A stretch of 64,000 nt of DNA, taken from assembly GCF_021431965.1 (NCBI RefSeq), contig NZ_CP090370.1, positions 806,001 through 870,000 on the forward strand. The letters run 5' to 3'. This stretch comes from Erythrobacter sp. SDW2 (lineage in GTDB: Bacteria > Pseudomonadota > Alphaproteobacteria > Sphingomonadales > Sphingomonadaceae). Numbering within the stretch: position 1 is the stretch's first letter; the number at the start of each line of letters is the position of its first letter. A program made the translations under genes and the position numbers. The notes beneath the pieces were generated by a model. That model ran no database searches. It was not told the DNA's origin and saw only the letters and a list, made by a program, of their open reading frames with translations. Shown here piece after piece: positions 56,344 to 64,000 of the stretch.

Positions 56344-56988
56344 ATGCCGCGACTGAGACAGGCCGGGCGCGAAGCGGGCAATCCCTATGCCGACCGCATC
56401 TTCACCCTGCTGTTTGGCGAGCGCGATCCGATTTCCCAGCCGGGCACCGCAACCGGCACGCCGGGCAATTGGTGGACGGTGTTCAACATTGTGCCCGATG
56501 CGTTCAGGCACACCACCGAAGGCTTCCAATTCTACCGCTCGCCCGAGCGCAATATCGATCCCAAGCTGCGCGAACTAGGGCAAACGCGGGCAGGATACGT
56601 CGTGGGTTCGCAATTCGTCTTTTCGCAGCATTGCAAGGCCAGCCGTGATGCGGGCCTGACCGAAGAGCAGGTGCAGGCGATCCCGCACTGGTCGGTGGCA
56701 GGCTGCTTCAGTGACATCGAGCGGGCGGTGCTGGCCTATACCGATGCGCTGGTGCTGCAACGCGGGCGGGTCCCCGATGGTGTGTTCGCTGTGCTCAAGG
56801 CGCATCTCTCGGACGAGGAAATCCTCGAGCTGACCTACATCACCTGTACCTACATGATGCATGCGGTGATGAGCCGCGCGCTGCGGCTGGAGTATGACGA
56901 TGTCGATGACCGCATCGTCGAAGTTCCTGCACCGGGCGACGGCTCGCAGGACGTCATGGCGATGGTGGACACCGAGGAGGACGACTGA
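56344..56988 (+). CDS. carboxymuconolactone decarboxylase-family protein
   Basis: A 214 aa AhpD/CMD-type helical protein: [54 protein letters not shown] and [20 protein letters not shown]. Only one Cys stands in the usual C-x-x-H pocket, so a peroxidase role is uncertain. The ATG at 56344 has GGGAGAG upstream. The stop overlaps the next VOC gene start by one base. Confidence 0.85.
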   Translation: MPRLRQAGREAGNPYADRIFTLLFGERDPISQPGTATGTPGNWWTVFNIVPDAFRHTTEGFQFYRSPERNIDPKLRELGQTRAGYVVGSQFVFSQHCKASRDAGLTEEQVQAIPHWSVAGCFSDIERAVLAYTDALVLQRGRVPDGVFAVLKAHLSDEEILELTYITCTYMMHAVMSRALRLEYDDVDDRIVEVPAPGDGSQDVMAMVDTEEDD

Positions 56989-57512
56989 TGGCCTATCACC
57001 ATTTGGCGCTGGCCGCGAAGGACATGAAGGCGACCCACGAATTCTACGAAGGGATCATGGGCTTCGAACTGGTCAAGGTCGAGGTCGCACCGATCATGTC
57101 GGGCGGCTGGGGGAAGCACTTCTTCTACCGGATGGACGGCGACGACAGCCGCTTCATCGCCTTCTGGGAACTGCACGACGGGCCGGGGGCGGACGAATAC
57201 ATCTTCGACCTCAACAAGGCCGCCAAGCTGCCACCGGCGACCAACCACTATTCCTTCGCCGTCGGTAGCGAGGAGGAGTTCGCCGAGTGGCGCGAGAAGT
57301 GGCGCAGCGCGGGGCTGAAGGTGTTCGAAATCGATCACAATTGGTGCAAGTCGATCTACACCCAGGACCCCAACGGCAATGCGGTCGAATTTTGCCTTAC
57401 CACCGGCGAGTTTACCCCAGCCGACCGCGCGCGGGCCTTGGCGGCGCTGGAAGAAACCGAGTTCAATCCTTCGCCGCCGCCCGCGATGATGAAGATGTGG
57501 GAGCCGGCCTGA
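56988..57512 (+). CDS. VOC-family dioxygenase/isomerase-like protein
   Basis: A 174 aa vicinal-oxygen-chelate protein: [32 protein letters not shown], then FIAFWELHDGP, NHYSFAVGSEEEF and TQDPNGNAVEFCLTTGEF, which include the metal ligands His and Glu. It is co-translated with the CMD-family gene, so both may act in one catabolic step. Confidence 0.88.
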   Translation: MAYHHLALAAKDMKATHEFYEGIMGFELVKVEVAPIMSGGWGKHFFYRMDGDDSRFIAFWELHDGPGADEYIFDLNKAAKLPPATNHYSFAVGSEEEFAEWREKWRSAGLKVFEIDHNWCKSIYTQDPNGNAVEFCLTTGEFTPADRARALAALEETEFNPSPPPAMMKMWEPA

Positions 57513-57515
57513 GCG

Positions 57516-58946
57516 TCAAGCGCTTTCGTGGACGGTCTTGCTGACGAGGCAGGCGGCGACGCCATCGGCCCCGTCTTCGAGGCCATAGCCTGACCATTTG
57601 ACCCCGCCGAACGGCGCATCGGCGGCGCTGACCGTCCCGCCGTTGAGGGCGATCATGCCGGCCTCGATCTCGCTCGCCAGCCGCATCTTGCGCTTGGCAT
57701 CCTGGGTCCAGGCATAGGCGGCGAGGCCATAGGGCAGGCGGTTCGCCTCCCCGACCATCGCATCGTATCCCGACATCGGGTTGATGATCGCCACCGGACC
57801 GAACGGTTCGTCGTTCATGATCGCGGCATCGGTCGGCACTTCGGACAGCACGGTCGGCTGGTGGAAGAAACCCTGGTTGCCGATCCGCTCGCCGCCTGCC
57901 AGCAGCTTGGCGCCGTGCTCGCGCGCATCGGCGATCTTCTTCTGGATGCCGTCGGGTCCGCGCTCGCTGGCCATTGGCCCCATCTGCGTGTCGGTGTCCA
58001 TGCCATTGCCGACCTTGACCGCCTTCGCCCGCTCGACAAAGCCGTCGCGGAAGCGCTCGAACACGTCCTCCTCGACCAGGAAGCGGGTCGGGCTGACGCA
58101 GACCTGTCCGGCATTGCGGAACTTGGCCGCCGCCATGGTATCGAGCGCCTTGTCGATATCGGCATCGTTGAAAACCAGCACCGGGCCGTGGCCGCCCAGC
58201 TCCAGCGTGGCGCGCTGCAGGTTCTCGGCCGCCAGCTTGGCCAGCTGCTTGCCGACCGCGGTCGAGCCGGTGAAGGTGATCTTGCGGATCACGGGGCTGC
58301 CCATCAGGTGTTCGCTGATTTCGGCGGGCACGCCGAACACCGCCTGGCAGACATCGCCCGGCACGCCCGCGTCGAGCATCGCCTGGACCATGGCGAGCCC
58401 GCCGGCAGGGGTCTCTTCCGACGGCTTGACGATGACCGAGCAACCGGCCGCGAGCGGGCCGCCGATCTTGCGCATGACGTTGAGCGCCGGGAAGTTCCAG
58501 GCGCTGAAGCCCGCCACCGGACCGACCGGTTCGTGCCGCACCTCGACCCGCTGGCCGTCGGGGCGGACCAGCGTCTTGCCATAGAGCCGCTTGCACTCGC
58601 CGGCGTAGAATTCGAGCAGCATGGCGCAATAGATTACTTCGCCGATGGCTTCCTTGTGCGGCTTGCCCTGTTCGCGGGTGATGGCAGCCCCGATGTCCTT
58701 TGACCGTTCGCGGATCAGCCCGGCGGCCTTGCGCAGCACGGCTTCGCGCTCATCGGCACCGGTGGTGCGCCACGTGGCAAAGCCGGCCTGGGCATTGGCG
58801 AGCGCGGTATCGAGGTCGTCGGCCGTGGCGCGGGGCAAGGCGGCAATGGCCTCGCCCGTCGCCGGATCGAGTACGTCGATCGTCTCGCGACCCGAGGAGA
58901 CGGCGTGGCCGCCGATCAGCAGCGAAAGTTGGGGGTAGTTGCTCAT
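57516..58946 (-). CDS. NAD-dependent aldehyde dehydrogenase (succinate-semialdehyde dehydrogenase-like)
   Basis: A 476 aa aldehyde dehydrogenase. Motifs: VAGFSAWNFPALNV, ITFTGSTAVGKQL, the catalytic glutamate in TLELGGHGPVLVF and the catalytic cysteine in FRNAGQVCVSPTR, followed by MNDEPFGPVAIINPMSGYD. The pattern is closest to GabD/SSADH-type enzymes, but the aldehyde is not certain. It converges on the VOC gene with 3 bp between stops. Confidence 0.93.
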   Translation of the reverse strand: MSNYPQLSLLIGGHAVSSGRETIDVLDPATGEAIAALPRATADDLDTALANAQAGFATWRTTGADEREAVLRKAAGLIRERSKDIGAAITREQGKPHKEAIGEVIYCAMLLEFYAGECKRLYGKTLVRPDGQRVEVRHEPVGPVAGFSAWNFPALNVMRKIGGPLAAGCSVIVKPSEETPAGGLAMVQAMLDAGVPGDVCQAVFGVPAEISEHLMGSPVIRKITFTGSTAVGKQLAKLAAENLQRATLELGGHGPVLVFNDADIDKALDTMAAAKFRNAGQVCVSPTRFLVEEDVFERFRDGFVERAKAVKVGNGMDTDTQMGPMASERGPDGIQKKIADAREHGAKLLAGGERIGNQGFFHQPTVLSEVPTDAAIMNDEPFGPVAIINPMSGYDAMVGEANRLPYGLAAYAWTQDAKRKMRLASEIEAGMIALNGGTVSAADAPFGGVKWSGYGLEDGADGVAACLVSKTVHESA

Positions 58947-59058
58947 GGAAATCCTCTCGGGCTGGGCAGGGGTTCGATTGTCACGCCCATCTGGGCGCAG
59001 GGTATACCTTAGTAAAGGGGCAGCATGGGTTCAGGTTCCGCGCTATAGGGCAGGAACC

Positions 59059-59400
59059 ATGCTGAACTTCCTTTTTGCAAGCACCCTCGCTCTTGCCGCC
59101 CCGGCTGCGCCGCAGCTCAACCTGCAACAACAGGCGAGCCTGCGTTGTGCCGCTGCCTTTGCCGTCGTCGCCACAAGGCAGGAGCGCGGCGACGCGGCGG
59201 TCAGGGCGTGGCCGGTGATGAACCCGCGCGGGAAGGAGTTCTTCGTCCGCGCCGGGGCCCAGCTGATGGACGAGACCGGCATCACACGCGAGCAGCTCAG
59301 CGCCTTGTTTGCGGTCGAGGCGGAGGGCCTGAAGGACGAGCGGAAACTCGCCGAGGTCATGCCCGGATGCCTGCTGCTGCTCGACGCATCGGGAATTTGA
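59059..59400 (+). CDS. small secreted protein
   Basis: A 113 aa protein with a signal peptide (MLNFLFASTLALAAPAAP) and two cysteines in the mature part (SLRCAAAF and MPGCLLL) that may form a disulfide. No domain is recognised. The ATG at 59059 starts the signal; the frame upstream is intergenic. Confidence 0.65.
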   Translation: MLNFLFASTLALAAPAAPQLNLQQQASLRCAAAFAVVATRQERGDAAVRAWPVMNPRGKEFFVRAGAQLMDETGITREQLSALFAVEAEGLKDERKLAEVMPGCLLLLDASGI

Positions 59401-59468
59401 CGCACTGTGCCGGATAACCGCGCGATACGTGTTGTTACGCTTCGCATGTTGCGGCATTGAGATCGGCC

Positions 59469-60140
59469 ATGTGGCGCGTCTATTGCTTCCCCCTCTGCCC
59501 CTTCAGTCGCAAGATCCGGCTCCTGCTGGGCGAGAAAGGCGTGGGCTATGAAGTCTGGCGGACTGATCCGTGGGACGCCGACGACGAATTCTGGAACATG
59601 AACCCGGCCGGGCGAACCCCGGTGGTGCGCGATGCGGCCCGTGACATCACGCTGGCAGACAGCCGCGCGATTGCCGAATATTTCGAGGAAACCGTCGACC
59701 GCGCACCGATGATCAACGGCACCGCGGCCAACCGTGCCGAAATCCGCCGGCTGGTGGCATTGTTCGACGAGAACTTCTTCGCCGACGTCACCCTCCCGCT
59801 GCTGCACGAGCGGATGAAGAAGCGGCTGATCCTGCGCGAGCCGCCCGACAGCCGCGTGCTGCGCGAAGCGATGAAGCTGGCGCACGGTCATCTCGACTAT
59901 ATCGACTGGCTGGTCGATACCCGGCCCTGGCTGGCGGGACCGCAGATGAGCCTCGCCGACCTCGCTGCTGCAGCGCAGATTTCCGTCGCCGACTATCTCG
60001 GCGGGATCGACTGGAAGGGTCACGACCAGACCCGCGACTGGTACACCGCCTTCAAGAGCCGCCCGAGCTTCGGCCCGCTGCTGGCCGAGCGGATGGAGGT
60101 GATCCAGCCGCCGACGCATTACGCGATGCTTGACGCTTAG
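59469..60140 (+). CDS. glutathione S-transferase family protein
   Basis: A 223 aa GST with a thioredoxin-like N-terminal domain (CFPLCPFSRKIRLLLGEKGVGYEVW, NPAGRTPVV with the cis-proline, DSRAIAEYFEE) and an all-helical C-terminal domain. The CPFS motif suggests a Cys- or Ser-type GST. The ATG at 59469 is a better start than the TTG at 59457. Confidence 0.9.
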   Translation: MWRVYCFPLCPFSRKIRLLLGEKGVGYEVWRTDPWDADDEFWNMNPAGRTPVVRDAARDITLADSRAIAEYFEETVDRAPMINGTAANRAEIRRLVALFDENFFADVTLPLLHERMKKRLILREPPDSRVLREAMKLAHGHLDYIDWLVDTRPWLAGPQMSLADLAAAAQISVADYLGGIDWKGHDQTRDWYTAFKSRPSFGPLLAERMEVIQPPTHYAMLDA

Positions 60141-60383
60141 TTTGCCTTTCGCAGCCGCCTCCGCGGTTGCGTCCTCGGGGCTGTTCCTTCGCTGCGCTAC
60201 GGGTCCCTGCGGGCGCGCGCCTCCGTCGGGCTATCGCCTGGCGGCTGTTTGAGCCCACGCGCTTGCGGGGCCTCCACCGGCCCCGATGTGAAATCGGTGT
60301 AATCTCACGACCTGGTCGGGCGAATAGGGGGGTGTTGGCGCTTCCACCGATGATGCCTACATTTCCCCCGAAGGAGACACCCG
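60141..60383. other. gene-free spacer with repeat-like GC-rich DNA
   Basis: This 243 bp spacer before msrB has no gene that I can support. It contains a GC-rich tract (about 60166-60290) with short palindromic segments, and I recall similar tracts recurring in sphingomonad genomes. That recollection needs a genome-wide search. Confidence 0.3.
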
Positions 60384-60806
60384 ATGACCGATCCCAAGGC
60401 CATGCCCGACAACCAGTGGCGCGAAAAGCTGAGCCCCGAGCAGTACCACATCCTGCGCGAAAAAGGGACCGAGCGGGCCTTTACCGGCAAGTACGACAAG
60501 CACTACGACGCCGGCGAATATTACTGCGCCGGCTGCGGGGCGAAGCTGTTCGAGAGCGATGCCAAGTACAACAGCGGCTGCGGCTGGCCGGCCTTCACCC
60601 GCCCCAGCGATGGCGATGCCGTGGCCGAGCATCGCGACACTTCCTATGGCATGATCCGCACCGAAGTGACCTGTGCCAATTGCGACGGGCACCTGGGCCA
60701 CGTCTTCCCCGACGGTCCGCGTGACCAGGGCGGCTTGCGCTACTGTATCAACAGCGCCGCGCTCGACTTCGAGCCGGCCGAAACATCTGGCGACAAAAGC
60801 GAATAG
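60384..60806 (+). CDS. msrB: peptide-methionine (R)-S-oxide reductase
   Basis: MsrB repairs methionine-R-sulfoxide. The zinc CXXC pairs are CAGC and CANC, the binding block is GCGWPAFTRP, and the catalytic cysteine is in RYCINSAALDF. The protein is 140 aa with no signal peptide, so cytoplasmic. The ATG at 60384 has GAAGGAG upstream. Confidence 0.96.
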   Translation: MTDPKAMPDNQWREKLSPEQYHILREKGTERAFTGKYDKHYDAGEYYCAGCGAKLFESDAKYNSGCGWPAFTRPSDGDAVAEHRDTSYGMIRTEVTCANCDGHLGHVFPDGPRDQGGLRYCINSAALDFEPAETSGDKSE

Positions 60807-60895
60807 GTCGTTCACCCCGCGTTAGCCTTGCTCTATGCATGGGCGGAACGAGACAGCATGCCCGAAGGCGTGCATGACGGGGTGGTTCGACCAGA

Positions 60896-63061
60896 ATGGC
60901 GCAGCGCGGCAGCCGCCGGAAGGCAGCGGAACAGGCGAAACGGGCAAACGGCCCCAGCGGGCCGCCGAGCCGGGCGAAGCTGTGGTTCAAGCGGATCGCC
61001 ATTGGCGGGGCCGTGGTCGGCTTGCTCGGCGCGCTGTTCCTGGGTCTCGCCGTGCTGTTTGCCGCGCGTTCGTTGCCCAGCTACGCCCAGCTCAAGGCGA
61101 CACAGAACGCCCAGACCATAGTCGTACGGGCGCGCGACGGGACGGAGATCCTCGAGCTCGGGCCGAGTTTCGGCAAGTGGATCCCGCACCAGCAAATCCC
61201 GCAGGTGATGAAGGATGCGATGGTCTCGGTTGAGGACCGCCGCTTCTACTCGCATTTCGGTATCGACCCGCTGGGTCTGATGCGCGCGGTTTATGAAGCG
61301 GTGACCGGCGACAAGCGCATTTCGGCGACATCGACGATCACCCAGCAGCTCGCCCGCAACGTTTTCCTGAATTCCAATCGCTCGCTCGATCGCAAGCTGC
61401 GCGAAGGTGTGCTGGCCATGGCGCTGGAGAGCAAATTCTCCAAGGAGCAGATCCTCGAGCTCTACCTCAACAAGGTCTATTTCGGCGGCGGGGCCTATGG
61501 CATCGACAGCGCCAGTCGCAAGTTCTTCAGCCATCCCGGCACCGAGCTGAGCACCGCCGAGGCCGCGATCATCGCCGGCCTGGTCAAGGCGCCGAGCCGC
61601 TACTCGCCGACCGCCGATGTCAATGCTGCCGTCGGCCGGGCCAAGGTCGTACTGCGGCTGATGCGCGAGCAGGGCCGGATCAGCGAGAGCGAAGCGCAGG
61701 TCGATGTCGACGCGGTCAAGCTCAAGGTCGATGCCAACCAGAACTCGGTCCGCTACTTTACGGACTGGGCACTGCCGCAGCTCGATATCCTGCTGCCAGA
61801 AACCTTCGAGCCGATCGAGGTCTGGACCACGATCGATGTCGGTATGCAGCGTGCGGCGCAGGCGGCAATCGAGGCGAACTCGCCTGCCGGGGCGCAGGGC
61901 GCACTGGTCAGCATGGACCGCGACGGCGCGGTGCTCGCGCTGATCGGCGGCAAGGACTATGTCGAGACCAGCTTCAACCGCGCCACCACCGCGCTCCGCC
62001 AGCCGGGCTCGTCGTGGAAGCTGTTCGTCTATCTTGCCGCGCTGGAAGCAGGCTATACGCCCGAAGATACGGTCAAGGACGTGCCGGTGACGATCCAGGG
62101 CTGGAGCCCGCGCAATTCGGGCGGCGGCTATTCCGGCGAAATGAGCCTGCGCAGTGCCTTCGCTTTCTCCAAGAACACTGTCGCGGCGCAACTGGGCAAT
62201 GAAGTCGGCTTCGGCACGGTCTCCTCGATGGCCAAGCGGTTCGGCATCACGACGGAGATTTCGACTGTCCCGTCGATGGTGCTCGGATCGAACGAAGTCC
62301 GGTTGCTCGACATGACCCGCGCCTTTGCGGCGATTTCGGCTTACGGCAATTCGGTCGAGCCCTATGGCATCGTCAAGGTCACCACCGCCGATGGCGAAGT
62401 GATCTACCAGCACCAGAAGGCCCGCACGGTAAAGCTGGTGCCGGATTACGTGGCTGCGGGAATGGTCGACCTGCTGCAGGCGGCCGTCCAGACCGGGACC
62501 GGTCGCGCAGCCCAGATCGGGCGTCCGGTCGCCGGCAAGACGGGAACCACCAGTTCCAACAAGGACGGTTATTTCGTCGGCTTCTCCAGCGGCATTACCA
62601 CCGGCGTGTGGATGGGCCGCGATGACAGCAAGGCGGTCGGGGGCCTGCAAGGCGGGCGCGCCCCGGCCCAGGCGTTCGCCGCTTTCATGCGCTATGCCGT
62701 CAAGGGGCGCCCGGTCGAGAATTTCAAGGTGGAGACCAACCTGCCCGAATGGCAGACCGAGCCCGACGACGAGTTCTACTTCGGCGACCCCGACGAGTAT
62801 TACTACATCGACGAGCAGGGCAATCTGATCGAGCCGGGCCGTGTCGAAGGGCCACGCGGCGAAGGCTTGCCGCCCGAAAGCGAACTCGGGCCAGGGGAGG
62901 CGAACCGCCAGCGGCGGCCTCCGCCGGAGCCGGCTACGGATGGTGCCCCGCAAGCCGCGAGCGACGATTTCCTCAACCGTGCGACCGGCGGCAACGAGCC
63001 GCAGCGCCAGCCGCCGCCGCAACCACGCCCTTCCCCGCCTCCGCCGCGCCAGCCGCAATAG
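60896..63061 (+). CDS. mrcA: class A penicillin-binding protein (PBP1A-like)
   Basis: A 721 aa bifunctional peptidoglycan synthase with one N-terminal membrane helix (about residues 35-58). The glycosyltransferase domain has the catalytic glutamate in SVEDRRFYSHFG and TITQQLARNVFL. The transpeptidase has the nucleophile in QPGSSWKLF, the SKN motif in FAFSKNTVA and the KTGT motif in AGKTGTTSS. The C-terminal tail is Pro/Gln-rich and disordered. A bidirectional terminator follows. Confidence 0.93.
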   Translation: MAQRGSRRKAAEQAKRANGPSGPPSRAKLWFKRIAIGGAVVGLLGALFLGLAVLFAARSLPSYAQLKATQNAQTIVVRARDGTEILELGPSFGKWIPHQQIPQVMKDAMVSVEDRRFYSHFGIDPLGLMRAVYEAVTGDKRISATSTITQQLARNVFLNSNRSLDRKLREGVLAMALESKFSKEQILELYLNKVYFGGGAYGIDSASRKFFSHPGTELSTAEAAIIAGLVKAPSRYSPTADVNAAVGRAKVVLRLMREQGRISESEAQVDVDAVKLKVDANQNSVRYFTDWALPQLDILLPETFEPIEVWTTIDVGMQRAAQAAIEANSPAGAQGALVSMDRDGAVLALIGGKDYVETSFNRATTALRQPGSSWKLFVYLAALEAGYTPEDTVKDVPVTIQGWSPRNSGGGYSGEMSLRSAFAFSKNTVAAQLGNEVGFGTVSSMAKRFGITTEISTVPSMVLGSNEVRLLDMTRAFAAISAYGNSVEPYGIVKVTTADGEVIYQHQKARTVKLVPDYVAAGMVDLLQAAVQTGTGRAAQIGRPVAGKTGTTSSNKDGYFVGFSSGITTGVWMGRDDSKAVGGLQGGRAPAQAFAAFMRYAVKGRPVENFKVETNLPEWQTEPDDEFYFGDPDEYYYIDEQGNLIEPGRVEGPRGEGLPPESELGPGEANRQRRPPPEPATDGAPQAASDDFLNRATGGNEPQRQPPPQPRPSPPPPRQPQ

Positions 63062-63077
63062 GTCGCTACCCAGACGC

Positions 63078-63109
63078 AAAACCCCGCCGGATCGCTCCGG
63101 CGGGGTTTT
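63078..63109. terminator. bidirectional intrinsic terminator
   Basis: AAAACCCCGCCGGA (63078-63091) and TCCGGCGGGGTTTT (63096-63109) form a perfect 14 bp stem around a 4 nt loop, with A and T runs on either side, so it can end transcripts from the PBP gene and from the convergent protease gene. Confidence 0.92.
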
Positions 63110-63131
63110 CGTTGTCGGGTGATCCGCCGCG

Positions 63132-64000
63132 TTACTTCTGGATGCGGACCGCGCGGAAGAACGGCGGGGCGCCGCGGCGCTGGATGTTCAGCAGGATCGA
63201 ATCGCGCCCGGCTTTCTCGGCCTCGGCGATGATGGATTCGAGATCCTCGACACTGGCGACCGGCTTGTAGTTGGCACCCACGATGATGTCGCGGCGGCGA
63301 ATATCCTTCGCCGCAGCGTCGGAACTCGGATCGACCACGGCGATGGCGAGGCCCTTGACCGAAGAACCGACACCCAGCTGCCGGGCGATTTCGGCGGTCA
63401 CCGGCAACACGCCCAGGCCCAGCTTCTCGGCAATGCCTTCGCTGCCCTGTATGTCGGGCGTCGTCGGATTGTCCTGGCTCTCGTCATCGGAGAAGACCTG
63501 CGACTGGCGAATCTGGTCCTCGCTCGGACGCTTGCCGACTGTCACATTCAGGGTGCGGGTCGCACCTTCGCGGACGATCTGCACGGGGATGGTGGTGCCC
63601 GGCTCGATATTGGCGATCAGGAACGACAAGGTCTGGTCGGGCGTCACGTCCTTGCCGTCGATCTTGGTGACGATGTCGCCAGGCTTGATCCCGGCCCTGG
63701 CTGCCGCTTCGCCTTCCACCACGTTCTGGACGAATTCGCCGCGGTTCTTGGGCAGGCCCAGCGCGCTGGCGACGTCTTCCGTGACCGGCTGGATCGTCAC
63801 GCCGAGATACCCGCGTTCGATCGCCACGCCGCTGCGCAACTTGTCGACGATCGGGGCTGCAATATCGGCGGGGATGGCAAAACCGATCCCGACACTGCCG
63901 CCCGACGGCGAGTAGATGGCGTTGTTGATGCCGATGACATTGCCCTGCATGTCGAACAGCGGGCCGCCAGAATTGCCGCGGTTGATGCTGGCATCGGTCT
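63132..64000 (-). CDS. degP: DegP/HtrA-family serine protease (5' end outside the window)
   Basis: The visible 290 residues are the C-terminal part of a Do-type periplasmic protease. The active-site serine lies in INRGNSGGPLFD near the window end. The protease domain closes with GFAIPADIAAPIV, followed by two PDZ domains (GYLGVTIQPV..., GVLPVTAEIARQLGV...). It ends with RRGAPPFFRAVRIQK at 63132. The N-terminal signal and catalytic His/Asp lie beyond position 64000. It converges on the PBP gene with a shared terminator. Confidence 0.92.
   Translation of the reverse strand, partial: TDASINRGNSGGPLFDMQGNVIGINNAIYSPSGGSVGIGFAIPADIAAPIVDKLRSGVAIERGYLGVTIQPVTEDVASALGLPKNRGEFVQNVVEGEAAARAGIKPGDIVTKIDGKDVTPDQTLSFLIANIEPGTTIPVQIVREGATRTLNVTVGKRPSEDQIRQSQVFSDDESQDNPTTPDIQGSEGIAEKLGLGVLPVTAEIARQLGVGSSVKGLAIAVVDPSSDAAAKDIRRRDIIVGANYKPVASVEDLESIIAEAEKAGRDSILLNIQRRGAPPFFRAVRIQK

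Noticed and set aside
60833-63079. 748-codon minus-strand frame over the PBP1A gene
   Set aside because: It is the shadow of an intact class A PBP with all catalytic motifs.

Overview
The window is GC-rich, gene-dense chromosomal DNA from an alphaproteobacterium, most likely of the order Sphingomonadales and probably close to Erythrobacteraceae. I infer this from the gene families and their order: hisC-tyrC facing metX-metW, ftsE-ftsX-ydcF-like-plsC, class I nrdA/nrdB without an ATP-cone, glutathione-dependent formaldehyde oxidation, and many small sphingomonad-type lipoproteins and zinc-ribbon proteins. No database search was possible, so family names rest on motifs read directly from the translations.

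Layout. 1-6.2 kb: acyl-CoA synthetase, a 550 bp spacer with three tandem stem-loops, guaA, a small membrane protein, a Phd/VapC toxin-antitoxin pair and an MFS transporter. 6.4-14.0 kb: a CHRD lipoprotein, an endonuclease III-like glycosylase, small proteins, an orphan ABC ATPase, nadB, an AT-rich membrane-anchored Mrr-like nuclease coupled to nadB, and an alpha/beta hydrolase. 14.0-20.4 kb: nrdA and nrdB, separated by small membrane proteins and a diguanylate cyclase. The DNA upstream of nrdA carries 12 GANTC (CcrM) sites.

20.4-23.3 kb is the main accessory segment. It holds an AAA/ABC-type ATPase overlapping a PIN-like nuclease (a candidate defence or toxin pair), a DUF559 endonuclease gene framed by perfect 35 bp inverted palindromic repeats, and a SEC-C zinc-binding gene whose frame is broken by three identical +1 TTT-C shifts that together restore the reading frame.

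23.4-32.4 kb: housekeeping and lipid genes (DUF465, SDR, sulfotransferase, thermonuclease, argB, yggT, folD, marC, LON-domain protein, YbbN-like thioredoxin) and tRNA-Gly(GCC). 32.5-45.5 kb: a putative Zur-regulated zinc TonB receptor, trans-acting reductase, acyl-CoA dehydrogenase with thioesterase, dcd, putA, a DEAD-box helicase and tRNA-Leu(GAG). 45.5-64 kb: a zinc-ribbon/DUF3426 protein, ftsEX, plsC, tyrC-hisC, metXW, the formaldehyde module (frmA, VOC protein, YbaK-type deacylase, fghA), aldehyde dehydrogenase, GST, msrB, penicillin-binding protein 1A, and a DegP-type protease cut by the window end.

Most neighbouring genes on one strand overlap by ATGA or GTGA, which indicates translational coupling. 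The points most worth following up are the ATPase-PIN pair, the DUF559/repeat unit, the triple frameshift gene, the GANTC cluster at nrdA, the stem-loop array before guaA, and the Zur-like box before the TonB receptor.
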